Below, one piece after another: positions 30,166 to 39,535 of a stretch of 64,000 nucleotides of DNA (its first letter is position 1; each line of letters opens with the position of its first letter). The stretch spans positions 1 through 64,000 of the forward strand of contig JAGSHB010000013.1 in assembly GCA_023954815.1 (NCBI GenBank). The letters run 5' to 3'. Position numbers and translations under genes: made by a program. Below the pieces are notes generated by a model. The model was given only the letters and a program-made list of their open reading frames with translations. It made no database searches and was not told where the DNA came from. This stretch comes from Myxococcales bacterium (GTDB lineage: Bacteria > Myxococcota_A > UBA9042).

Positions 30166-31257
30166 ATGAAGCTCGACGGCATCAAGAAGACCATCAAAAA
30201 AGCTAATGAAGACGTCCAGAAGGAAGTCGACAAAGGCGCAGCAGACCTCAAGAAGGTCCGCGAGGATGGTGAAAAGGCCATCGATGACGGCAAGAAGAAA
30301 GCCGACAAGGCCATCGACAACTCCAAGTTGCCGCCAAAGGTCAAAGACGTCGCAAAGGACGCTGTGAGTGCGGGCCACAAGGCTGCGGTGAAAGCCGTGG
30401 ATAAGGCCAAGCACGCTGCGAAGGATGCGGTCGAAAAGGGTGAGAAGATCGCCAAGGAAGCGGTCGACAAGGCCGAAGAAGAGGCGAACAAGGCGGTCGA
30501 CAAGGCCGCTGGCTTCGTAAAGGACGTGGTCAAGAATGCCAAAGGTGAGCTGAACAAGGTCATCGAGGACAGCAACCTGCCCGGCCCACTCAAGGACTTG
30601 GCCAAGAAGGGACTCGACGAGCTCGAAAAGCTGGCCAACAAGGGTATCGACGATCTGAAGGGTATGGCGAAGGACTTGGTCAAAGACCTGGCCGCCAACG
30701 CGGACGATATGATCGGCCACTTGAAAGACAAGGCGCTGGAGGTGCTTGGCTTCGAGCCCGCCAAACCCGTCAAAGATGTGCCGGTCAAGCCGCCGACTCC
30801 CAAGCCGCCAGCGGTCACGGATACGTCGCGGAAATTCGACCACCGAGGTGGTTTCAACTTCCGTATCGAGCTAGGCGGCGTGGCTGCAGGTGCGTTCACC
30901 GCAGTGGATGGGTTGACTGCCGAGGTCGATCTCGTCGAGTACGCCGGCGGCATGGATATGTACATGCGCCAGATTCCCGGCCGGCCGAAGATCGCGCCCA
31001 TCACTCTGAAGAAGGGCTACATCAATACCGCTGCCCTGTGGGACTGGATGAAGGGCACCATGGAAGGCACGCTGAAGTTTGAGAACGTCAGCATCGTCCT
31101 GTTGGCCGACGACGGCGACACCGAAGTTGTCCGCTACGACCTACAGGAGACCTGGCCGAGCCGTTGGGCCGGCTTCCAGCTCGACGCGCAGAGCAGTGGC
31201 GCCATGCTCGAAGAGTTGGAACTGCAGACGCGCAGCATCAGCCGTGTGGCTGCCTAG
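30166..31257 (+). CDS. LEA/apolipoprotein-like helical region fused to phage/contractile-injection tail-tube (gp19-like) domain
   Basis: N-terminal Lys/Ala/Asp-rich 11-mer-like repeats; C-terminal FNFRIELGGVAAGAFTAVDGLTAEVDLVEYAGG…RQIPGRPKIAPITLKKGYINTAALWDWMKGTMEG…ENVSIVLLADDG…WPSRWAGFQLDAQSSGAMLEELELQ. Confidence 0.8.
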   Translation: MKLDGIKKTIKKANEDVQKEVDKGAADLKKVREDGEKAIDDGKKKADKAIDNSKLPPKVKDVAKDAVSAGHKAAVKAVDKAKHAAKDAVEKGEKIAKEAVDKAEEEANKAVDKAAGFVKDVVKNAKGELNKVIEDSNLPGPLKDLAKKGLDELEKLANKGIDDLKGMAKDLVKDLAANADDMIGHLKDKALEVLGFEPAKPVKDVPVKPPTPKPPAVTDTSRKFDHRGGFNFRIELGGVAAGAFTAVDGLTAEVDLVEYAGGMDMYMRQIPGRPKIAPITLKKGYINTAALWDWMKGTMEGTLKFENVSIVLLADDGDTEVVRYDLQETWPSRWAGFQLDAQSSGAMLEELELQTRSISRVAA

Positions 31258-31444
31258 CTGCGTGCCGCGTAATTAAAATTACTGTCGCAGCACACTGCTC
31301 GTTTTCTTCATCATTGGGGGGCTATGAGCACCCCCAGCCGCGGCAAGCCGCGACTTCCCCATCTCAGCAGACTGGGTGCCAAGGCGTCCCTTTCCGAAAA
31401 TTCGAGACCAAGCGCAGTCTGCTAGCACACCAATGAAAAGAAAG

Positions 31445-31485
31445 ATGGGCTCGGATGCTTGGCTTCCGGGCCCATTTTCGTTTTG
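31445..31485. terminator. Rho-independent (probably bidirectional) terminator between convergent genes
   Basis: ATGGGCTCGGA-N8-TTCCGGGCCCAT stem followed by TTTTCGTTTT; minus strand also pyrimidine-rich after the stem. Confidence 0.75.
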
Positions 31486-31509
31486 CAGTCGTACTTGATT
31501 CGGCGTGGT

Positions 31510-33144
31510 CTACATCAGCGCGCCACTGAGGACGATCTGCTTCACTGCGGGCTGCGTCTTGCCGCCAGGCAGAGGCTTTGTGCGCCAAATCACCAGGTCT
31601 GCGGGCTGCCCCGGCGCCACTTTTCGCACCTTTCCGGTCAGCGGATCTCGCATGTGGCTGCGAAGGGCATCCAGCGCCGACAGTCGCTCGCTGACGCGGT
31701 GGTGCGTCATCATGGCCGCCATAGACGCCCAGGGCGCGATGGGGGAGACCGGCGCATCAGACCCAGCGATAAGAGCGCATTGCTTTGCCAACGTCGCGGC
31801 GCGATAGCCCCACGACAGACGCGCGGGACCGAGGCGCCCGGCTGACCACGTCGCGTCAGCTAGGCGGTGAGTCGGCTGTATGCTGCACACAAAGCCTTTG
31901 AGTTTAGTGATTTGGTCGGGCCGAACCACTTGGGCGTGTTCGATGCGAATCGGCTGTGCTCCTGCAGGTCGCTTGGTCGTGCGTACGGCAGCGAGTAGCC
32001 GATCGATCGCGCCATCGCCAATCGCGTGCACCGCCAACTGAACACCAGCGCGATCTGCGGCGGCAATGGCAGAGCTCAGCGCTTCCTGGGTCATCGCCGG
32101 CTGCGGCGAAGCGCCAGGGACATCACCGTATGGACCAGACAGCGCGGCGGTCCGCGCTCCGAGCGTACCGTCGATCCACACCTTCACCCCCACGAGCTGC
32201 ACCAGGCGAGAGCCCGAGACGACCGTTTTTGAGTTACCCATCAGGGGACGACTGCGTCGCCTTCGTCGCTTCATCCCGGCCTGCCGCAGCCACTGTCGCG
32301 CACCAGCCGAGGGCCAAGCGAGATAGAGCAGACACCGAACCCGGAGACGGCCTTTGAACTCCAGCTCCTCCAAGGTCTGGCGTAGTTCGGGGCGAGCGCC
32401 CATCACGTGCACAGTCGTCACACCGCGGCTCGCCAAGCGATTGAGCGCCTGGACCACGAACGCCTTCAGACGCTCACCCGCCGGTGGCGGCAACTTAAAC
32501 CATGCGGCGCGAGCGGCTCCTTCAGCGAGACGCCCATCGGTTGTGCGCAACTCTGGCGGCAGTCGGGCTACCAGGGACGCGCTCAGCGTGGCGCTGTGCC
32601 CGTCGCCTCCAGTCAACCACACGGGCACGCCAGGAAGGAGACGCTGCAGGTCGGCAGCACTGAGCAGCTTGGCAACCTCTGGGCGAAGCCCGAAGGCCCA
32701 CAGCCAGCCCCCGGCGGTGACCATCGCAGCACGCGATTCAAGCGCTGCGATGACCTGAGCCACCGTGGTTGCGCCAGAGAGATCGGCGGCGTCGCCGAGG
32801 AGCGCCAATCCTTCCAAATGTACGTGGCCATCGTTGAGTCCCGGTGTGACGAAACTGCCGGCAGCGTCGAGGATGACGGTTCCCGGTCCAATTCTGGACG
32901 CCATACGCCGCCGCGGGCCAACAGCCACCACCCGGCCAGCGCGTACCGCCACGGACGTCTGGCGGCCATCGAGCAACTGCGCGTCGTGAATCATGAGGTG
33001 CGCGAGGGCTTCGGCGGGGCGAGACCGCGCCGAGGCCGCCCCGCCATCTGGTGGCGGCATGATGAAGTCACGCACGGCGCTACAGCCCAAAGCAGCCGAC
33101 GTGGCGACGAGCACAGCCAAGAGCACGGGGGTCCTATTGTTCAT
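31510..33144 (-). CDS. YtcJ-like amidohydrolase (amidohydrolase_3 family), predicted lipoprotein
   Basis: Internal start MNNRTPVLLAVLVATSAALGC lipobox; SFVTPGLNDGHVHLEG; AVHAIGDGAIDRLL; RIEHAQVV; IAGSDAPV. Confidence 0.82.
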   Translation of the reverse strand: MNNRTPVLLAVLVATSAALGCSAVRDFIMPPPDGGAASARSRPAEALAHLMIHDAQLLDGRQTSVAVRAGRVVAVGPRRRMASRIGPGTVILDAAGSFVTPGLNDGHVHLEGLALLGDAADLSGATTVAQVIAALESRAAMVTAGGWLWAFGLRPEVAKLLSAADLQRLLPGVPVWLTGGDGHSATLSASLVARLPPELRTTDGRLAEGAARAAWFKLPPPAGERLKAFVVQALNRLASRGVTTVHVMGARPELRQTLEELEFKGRLRVRCLLYLAWPSAGARQWLRQAGMKRRRRRSRPLMGNSKTVVSGSRLVQLVGVKVWIDGTLGARTAALSGPYGDVPGASPQPAMTQEALSSAIAAADRAGVQLAVHAIGDGAIDRLLAAVRTTKRPAGAQPIRIEHAQVVRPDQITKLKGFVCSIQPTHRLADATWSAGRLGPARLSWGYRAATLAKQCALIAGSDAPVSPIAPWASMAAMMTHHRVSERLSALDALRSHMRDPLTGKVRKVAPGQPADLVIWRTKPLPGGKTQPAVKQIVLSGALM

Positions 33145-33670
33145 CTGACCTCGAATCGTCGTCTGCAGATCGGCGGGTGGGCAGGAGTCCATCGGAGGTG
33201 GCTGTGAGCTGCCAGACACCGCCCTCGCGCGCTGTCAGCATCGAAAGCAGCGCGGCCCGGTGGATCCATTCTGGCACGCCCACTCGCAGCAATTCGCCCA
33301 AGATTGCAGGCCAATAGCGGTCGTATTGCTGCCTCGACAGGCGAATCTTGCCACGGCCAAACCCCTCAGCGAGGACGTACGGGCAGTCCCGGGCAAGAAA
33401 TCCCTGCGGACCTGCAACGTCGGCGTGATGACACCACGGTGCGACTTTGAATCGGTCGGCGTAGACCGTGCAGTCAAATCCTGTGCTGGTTGGCGCCAAG
33501 TACTGGCAACGCAACCCTGGGATCATTACCGGCACATCGTTGACGGGAATGGCGAGGTGGCAGCTCACACCACATCGACGACACTGCGCCTCGTGAGCTG
33601 CATCCGATCGGCCAGACACGCCTGCGCCCGTCGACGCAGCTGTATGTTGGGGTGCGCGCTCGCTGGTCAT
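33134..33670 (-). CDS. Cysteine-cluster (YkgJ-like) hypothetical protein
   Basis: CRRCGVSCHLAIP…RCQYLAP…DCTVYADRFKVAPWC…DCPYV Cys pattern. Confidence 0.55.
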   Translation of the reverse strand: MTSERAPQHTAASTGAGVSGRSDAAHEAQCRRCGVSCHLAIPVNDVPVMIPGLRCQYLAPTSTGFDCTVYADRFKVAPWCHHADVAGPQGFLARDCPYVLAEGFGRGKIRLSRQQYDRYWPAILGELLRVGVPEWIHRAALLSMLTAREGGVWQLTATSDGLLPTRRSADDDSRSDEQ

Positions 33671-33677
33671 CCAAGAC

Positions 33678-34790
33678 TCACTGTACTTTTGCTGTCCAGG
33701 TACCCGAAGTCGGTGTGGGAGCGAGGGCGGTGTCGGTCTTCGCGTCACGGGCGAAAAGCAGATAGCTGCTGATGCCAATGGCCAAACCCGACGCCATGTA
33801 GAGCGCGCCGCCGTAGTGCTTGTTCGTGTCAGCGATCAGCCCGTTTTGCTTTGCGTGCTCTTGATCTGAGAAATACGACAACACCCCCCACGTGCCGTAC
33901 CCCGCCATTGCCAAACCCGCAGCAACGCCGCCCCATCCAACCGTCAGCAAAGTGGCCCGAGACGGACCGCCGCCAATCTGGCTGCAGCTCATCTTTGTGG
34001 TTTGGTTGAGACGCACGGCGACGCTGTGGGACTCAACCAAGGCGCCGCGGTGGCAGGAGATCGTGTGCTCGCCGGTGGCGATCTTCAGTGAAATCACGTC
34101 GCCGATGCGCATGCCGCTGGTCACCGGGAGGGGGGCGCCATCCAGCTTCAGATCAACGCCCTTCAAGCCACCAGACACCTCGAGCCGCACCGTCCCGACA
34201 GCGGGCTTCAGTGTGACCGACAGACTGGATTTATCACCCGCGTGAATCAGTACGCGTTTGTTCACAGTCTGATGGTCGGGCGCCTGAATCTTGAGGTCGT
34301 GTTTACCGGGGAGCAGCCAAATGTTCACGTCGCCCGTAAATCGCTGCTCGCCTACCTGCGATGTCGCCTTCTTGGGTCGAATCTGCACCATCAAATGACC
34401 ACGCCGAGCCATCTCGGTTTTGGCCCGCTTGAGCCCGCTTGAGCGGGCCCGCTTGAGCGCTCCGGGAAGCTTACGCGTCGAAATACGCCCCAAGACCTTC
34501 GCCGCCTCGTCGTACCTGTGCAGTTTGAGGAGCACCTTCGACTTGAGAAGGAAGATCGCCGGGTGGGCAAAAAATGAGGCAGCCCGGCTCACAAGATCGA
34601 GCGCTTGCTCGCGGTCGCCCGCCTGCAACTTCGATTTGGCTTGCTTGAAGAGCGCGTTAGCTTTCGCGGGATCTTGGGCGGCAAGTGACGAACTAGACAG
34701 CGCCGTGAGCGTCATCACGACGGAGACAACCATTGCGAAGAGTCGCGTTCCAACCGCGAGGTGATGGCAGTGTAGGAGGGCGCTGTTCAT
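33678..34790 (-). CDS. TPR/PEGA-domain membrane protein
   Basis: Signal-like N-terminus, TPR-like helices, PEGA-like GVDLKLDGAPLPVTSGMRIGDVISLKIATGEHTI, TM near C-terminus. Confidence 0.65.
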   Translation of the reverse strand: MNSALLHCHHLAVGTRLFAMVVSVVMTLTALSSSSLAAQDPAKANALFKQAKSKLQAGDREQALDLVSRAASFFAHPAIFLLKSKVLLKLHRYDEAAKVLGRISTRKLPGALKRARSSGLKRAKTEMARRGHLMVQIRPKKATSQVGEQRFTGDVNIWLLPGKHDLKIQAPDHQTVNKRVLIHAGDKSSLSVTLKPAVGTVRLEVSGGLKGVDLKLDGAPLPVTSGMRIGDVISLKIATGEHTISCHRGALVESHSVAVRLNQTTKMSCSQIGGGPSRATLLTVGWGGVAAGLAMAGYGTWGVLSYFSDQEHAKQNGLIADTNKHYGGALYMASGLAIGISSYLLFARDAKTDTALAPTPTSGTWTAKVQ

Positions 34791-34874
34791 CGGTCGTCGT
34801 TCCTGTCTCTTTGCAGCGGGAGTCATGATTGTCTGCCCCCTTCCTGCATGCCCCCAAGCTTACACACCCAAAGC

Positions 34875-36692
34875 CTACATGCCCCAATCCAGCGCTTTCT
34901 TCTTCTTTTTCTTCTTCGGAGCGGTGGGCTTGGGCGTCGCAGGCTTGGGAGCGGCTACCGGCTTCAACACCGAGGGTAGCCGGTCGATGCGGGTTTCGAC
35001 CACCACCTTCGACTTTACGTGAACGCTGTGCTCGATATAGCCCGCCAATTTCAGCTTGAGCACGCGGTCGGCATCGCGCATCGATAGCTTCAGCGGATAC
35101 GGCGTCTTACCTACTTCCATGCCGCCGACAAATACCGATGCGCCCGCGGGGGTCGATTCAATCGTCACCGTGTGTACTCGTGCCAGTGCCTTTTCGGCGG
35201 CCAGCTTCTTCTTCAGCGCTTCTCGCTTCTTGCGCTCATTGGCCAGTCGTTTTCGGTCGGCGCGGCGCTCGGCTGCCTCGCGCTTGCGCTCTTTCTTCGC
35301 AGCCTCAAGTTCCGCCGCAACCTTGGCTTCCTTCGCTGCCGCCTCTGCTCTGCTGTCGCTGGCTTGGAGCGCCGCGAAGATTCCGCCACCGATGACCAAC
35401 AGCCCGACGACGACCATGGCTACAATTCGGGCTCCTCCGCCACCTTTTGCCTGAACCGCGACCTGGGGCTCTGGCTGCTTGAGCACGTTCATCGCGTCGA
35501 CGGGAGAGAGCGCTACCGTGGCATCCTGACTCGGCCGCGGCGGGGAGGGCGCCGGTGCGCGAGCCGCCGATACAGGCTCAAGCGCGCGTGTAGCGTCATC
35601 GTCGTCAGCCATGGCGCCGATAAACCGGGTCGCTGCTTCGTGCGCCTGGGGCGCCACGGGCTCCATCGCGCGGGTCGCCTCGTCGAGCGGATCTGAAATG
35701 GCCGCCATCGCACGCGTCGCATCATCGTCGGCAGAGGCTGGCGGGATGGTGCTTGGCCTGGCCGGAGTCATCGCAGCGTGGGGCGTGTAGTGCCCCACCG
35801 GCAGCCCTGAACCCGCTTGCTGCAACGCCATCATCGCCTGATCGATCGCAGCGACCACTTCCTCAGCACTCTGGTAGCGATCGTTCGGACTCTTGGCCAG
35901 CAGCTTGAACACCAAGCGGTCGACCGCTGCCGGAATACGAATGTCTGTCGCTACGTCCTCCATGTGAGGTGCAGGCTCCTGGACATGCTTAATCGCCACC
36001 GCAATCGGCTCATCGGCGACAAATGGCGGGCGCCCGGTGATGCACTCGAACATGATGACGCCGAGCGAGTACAAATCGCTGCGGTTGTCGAGCTTCTTGC
36101 CTTGGGCCTGCTCAGGGGAGAGGTAGCGCGGCGTGCCGAACATCTTGCCGGCTTGGGTCAGCTGCGCGTTTTCGTCTTCGAGAAACTTGGCGATGCCAAA
36201 GTCGATGACCTTCACGAAATCGGATTCGCCGTAGATCTCGCAAACGAAGATGTTGTCCGGCTTCAGATCGCGGTGAACGATGCTCTTCGCGTGGGCTTCT
36301 GCCAGCGATTTGCAGACCTGACGGAAGATGTAGAGACAGCGAGCGATGTCCATTCGACCAGAACGCAGGGCGCCGGTCAGGGTATCGCCGGTCAGGAACT
36401 CGATCACCATGAAGATGTGACCAGCGGAGTCACGGCCAAAATCGAGCACACTGATGGTATTGGGGTGCCGGAGCTGATTCGCGGCACGCGCCTCCTGCTC
36501 AAAGCGCATGACCTGTTTTTCGTCAGACACCAAGTGCGGCGCCAAGACCTTCACAGCCACGACGCGATCGCTCATTTGAGCGTCGACCGCCCGATAGACG
36601 GTACCCATCCCGCCCTGCCCCAGCAGGTGGTCTAATTTGTAGCGACCAGCGAGGGTGTGCCCCACAAGATTGGTACTGCTCTGCCCGGACAT
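34875..36692 (-). CDS. Serine/threonine protein kinase with C-terminal PEGA domain
   Basis: GHTLAGRYKLDHLLGQGGMGTVYRAVD, IVHRDLKPDNIFV, VIDFGIAKF; TM; VTIESTPAGASVFVGGMEVGKTPYPLKLS (PEGA); poly-Lys tail. Confidence 0.93.
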   Translation of the reverse strand: MSGQSSTNLVGHTLAGRYKLDHLLGQGGMGTVYRAVDAQMSDRVVAVKVLAPHLVSDEKQVMRFEQEARAANQLRHPNTISVLDFGRDSAGHIFMVIEFLTGDTLTGALRSGRMDIARCLYIFRQVCKSLAEAHAKSIVHRDLKPDNIFVCEIYGESDFVKVIDFGIAKFLEDENAQLTQAGKMFGTPRYLSPEQAQGKKLDNRSDLYSLGVIMFECITGRPPFVADEPIAVAIKHVQEPAPHMEDVATDIRIPAAVDRLVFKLLAKSPNDRYQSAEEVVAAIDQAMMALQQAGSGLPVGHYTPHAAMTPARPSTIPPASADDDATRAMAAISDPLDEATRAMEPVAPQAHEAATRFIGAMADDDDATRALEPVSAARAPAPSPPRPSQDATVALSPVDAMNVLKQPEPQVAVQAKGGGGARIVAMVVVGLLVIGGGIFAALQASDSRAEAAAKEAKVAAELEAAKKERKREAAERRADRKRLANERKKREALKKKLAAEKALARVHTVTIESTPAGASVFVGGMEVGKTPYPLKLSMRDADRVLKLKLAGYIEHSVHVKSKVVVETRIDRLPSVLKPVAAPKPATPKPTAPKKKKKKKALDWGM

Positions 36693-37078
36693 CCAAGCTC
36701 CTCCGTCAATCGCGCCGGCTTCTCCACTCGGCGTCATACGCTGGGCTGGGCTCCGCGATTTGAAGCGGCGCGACTCTATCACTGGCCAAAGGGCTCTCGC
36801 AATTGGCGTCCGCACCAAATAATCCATCACAGCAAATCCGTACCTCTGAGGGCCACTGGCTATCGAACCCAGCAAACAGGAGTGAGCCGCGGTGTTCACA
36901 CGAGAGGTTGTTGTGATCTTCGCACATTGAGGTGCGCCATACGTAGGCAAAACACCATCGGTCACCACAAAACGACGCGTCGTTCGCGCGGGAACGACGC
37001 CGCGTACACGCTGTGCAGTTGAGCTTGCCTGATCGGTGCTTTAGGATGGCGCGCGAACCTGCGGCCGGAGGCCCTCTT

Positions 37079-37657
37079 ATGTCGACTCCAACAAGTACGC
37101 TCATGCGCGCGCTGCCATTGAGCTATACACGTGTTGTTCTGGTGGCTTTTGCCATTATTGCACTTGGCCTCAGCGGGTGCGGCAAGGGCAGTTCGATGGG
37201 CGCCTCGCGATCGAAAGGCGCGTCGCACTCCGCCAAGTCCGACAAGGACGTACTTTCCGCCAAGCAGATCATGCAAAAGGGCGGGTTGTGCAGCCTCGAC
37301 AAGAGCGTGGATGCAGACGATGTCGACAAGGGCAGCGACGAGGAGGTGATCCTCAAGCTGTACACGTATGCGCTAGCGAAGGACTCGCCAGCGACTTTCA
37401 AGAAGTTCCGCGCGCTGTTTCCCGATTCGATGAACACCCGCGCAGTCAAAGAGAACTACTGGGCTCGAATCCGAAAGAATGTTCACAAGTACATGAACGA
37501 GCCCGGCGAACCCGGCTTTACGATTTGCCGTACCATGGGGATGGATCGTGGGACCAAGTACTTCATAAAGACCAACGATCGTCGTCAGCACCCGCCACCC
37601 ATCGTCGTGGGCGAGGTTGACGGCGAAAAGAAGATCATCAGCTTCACGCCATTTTAG
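37079..37657 (+). CDS. Hypothetical lipoprotein
   Basis: VVLVAFAIIALGLSGCGKG lipobox. Confidence 0.65.
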   Translation: MSTPTSTLMRALPLSYTRVVLVAFAIIALGLSGCGKGSSMGASRSKGASHSAKSDKDVLSAKQIMQKGGLCSLDKSVDADDVDKGSDEEVILKLYTYALAKDSPATFKKFRALFPDSMNTRAVKENYWARIRKNVHKYMNEPGEPGFTICRTMGMDRGTKYFIKTNDRRQHPPPIVVGEVDGEKKIISFTPF

Positions 37658-37759
37658 CCCGCCCAACGACGCACCCAAGTGCTGTCCGCAAGTGTGACTG
37701 GCGCAAAGCCGCCCGCACCGGTCCAGCAGTCGCCCGAGATCGAGACGAGGAGCCCCGAC

Positions 37760-39484
37760 ATGCAGAAGATGCCCCACAATGACCGCCGCAGCCGTTGGCG
37801 GGTCACGCCTCAGGCGAGCCGGATCAGCGCGGCCCTGGCTATGACCTTGCTGCTGTCGACCTGCGTCGACGACATGGGCGACGGCCCACAGTTGGCCATG
37901 CATGTCAGCCATCTCAGCGGTGCGTGCGGTGGTCAGGCCGGAACGAACCCGTTCTCGCAGATCACGAGCTATCAGCTCAAAGTTCAGTCGCCGGATGAAC
38001 CAGCCCCGGACACCCTCAAGGGCGTGAAGTCAGGCAACAGTCTGACGGTCTCTGGTGTCCGTGCAGGTAGCGGTATGCAGCTGACGCTGGTTGGCAACGT
38101 CGCGGGCAAGGCGGCTTGGTTTGCGCGCCGTTCCGGCCAGAAGATCATCAAGAACGCGACGACCAATCTCGAGATGACCCTGATGGCAGTTGAGGCTTTT
38201 ACGTGCATCCAACCCAAAGCCGGTCAGATCGCCAATGTGTTGTTTCCATCGGTCACGCCGATCGCTGGCGGCCGCGTCCTGATCACCGGCGGCTTCGCCA
38301 GCGCCAAAGAATCGGGCTCCAAGACCGAGCTGAGCAGCGCATCGGATGAGGCTTGGATTTTCGACCCCAACACCGGTGAACTCCGCAAACCCAAGAACAA
38401 CGCCCGGATGACCAAGCCGCGCGGCGCTCATTCCGCTATCTATCTGCCCAAGAGCAACCGAGTCTTGATCGTAGGCGGCGCCGAGAAGATGACGGTGGAC
38501 AGCAAAGTGGGCGCGCCTCCCACGTGGCGCGTCAGCGACGGGGTTGGCATTACGTACGAGGTGTTCGACATCGCGACTGAGAAGTTCATCGCACCGGACA
38601 ACAAGACGCTGAGCAACGCAGTGAAGCGGGTGTTTCCCAACCTGATGTTGCTCTCCGATGACTTTGTGGTCTCCCTCGGCGGCGCGCAGTGGCCGGCGTC
38701 GAGCAATGGCGACAAGTCCAGCTACCGGAACTCCAACTTGTACGACCCGAACGCGGGCGACAACGGCGGCTTCGTCAGCATCGGCGCATCTCTACCGCTC
38801 AACACGGTGCGCGCCGGCTCGGCGATCGCGTTCCTAGGCACCACACCCAGCGGCGGCAGCAAGTACCTGATCTGGGGTGGAGATTCGTCCTCAAACGGGC
38901 TGCATGCCGAAGTGTTTAGCGAGAGCGCTGGCGAAGGGGAGGGCGTGTTCAACGTCGGCTACACGGTCGACGGCGACATCACGTCGCTCAAGGGCGGCCT
39001 CTACTTTCCGACACTGACCCCCATCGGGCTGTCCAAGGACAAAAAGTCGACGCTCTTCCTCTCAGTCGGAGGCGTGCGCAACAACAACGGCAAGTGGGCT
39101 GCCCCCGACAAGAAGGATGCGTACATCGTCGCCGTCAATGACGCCGAGAAGACGATTAAGACCACACGGGCGACAGGGCTCGACGTGGGTGTGTACCTCC
39201 ACAAGGCCAGTCTCACTGACGATGGCCACGTGCTGATCAGCGGCGGCTTCACCAAATGGAACGCAGCGTCTGAGTTCACGATGCGCGTCTTCGACATCGC
39301 GACGAGTACGTTCTCGACCCCGCCGGCAGCCGCCAAGTTCATCAAGCGCGGCGGCCACGCAGCGCAGCGACTCAACAACGACTGCATCTTCATGTTCGGT
39401 GGCGTGACCGAATTCAAAGACCTCAGTGGCAGCGCGCAGCAAGCCGCGTCGGACATCTACTGTGCTGGTCACCTAGCGCAGTAG
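37760..39484 (+). CDS. Kelch-like repeat exported protein
   Basis: Repeated GGRVLITGGFAS / SNRVLIVGGAEK / DGHVLISGGFTKW / DCIFMFGGVTEF units; N-terminal signal. Confidence 0.72.
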   Translation: MQKMPHNDRRSRWRVTPQASRISAALAMTLLLSTCVDDMGDGPQLAMHVSHLSGACGGQAGTNPFSQITSYQLKVQSPDEPAPDTLKGVKSGNSLTVSGVRAGSGMQLTLVGNVAGKAAWFARRSGQKIIKNATTNLEMTLMAVEAFTCIQPKAGQIANVLFPSVTPIAGGRVLITGGFASAKESGSKTELSSASDEAWIFDPNTGELRKPKNNARMTKPRGAHSAIYLPKSNRVLIVGGAEKMTVDSKVGAPPTWRVSDGVGITYEVFDIATEKFIAPDNKTLSNAVKRVFPNLMLLSDDFVVSLGGAQWPASSNGDKSSYRNSNLYDPNAGDNGGFVSIGASLPLNTVRAGSAIAFLGTTPSGGSKYLIWGGDSSSNGLHAEVFSESAGEGEGVFNVGYTVDGDITSLKGGLYFPTLTPIGLSKDKKSTLFLSVGGVRNNNGKWAAPDKKDAYIVAVNDAEKTIKTTRATGLDVGVYLHKASLTDDGHVLISGGFTKWNAASEFTMRVFDIATSTFSTPPAAAKFIKRGGHAAQRLNNDCIFMFGGVTEFKDLSGSAQQAASDIYCAGHLAQ

Positions 39485-39535
39485 ACAGACGAAGGACCTG
39501 ACGACACGGCCAAAGCGCCTTCCGAGGAACGTGAG

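Noticed and set aside
30166-31257. Prophage remnant interpretation of the tail-tube-domain gene
   Set aside because: No integrase, capsid, sheath, baseplate or lysis genes nearby; neighbours are chromosomal envelope genes.
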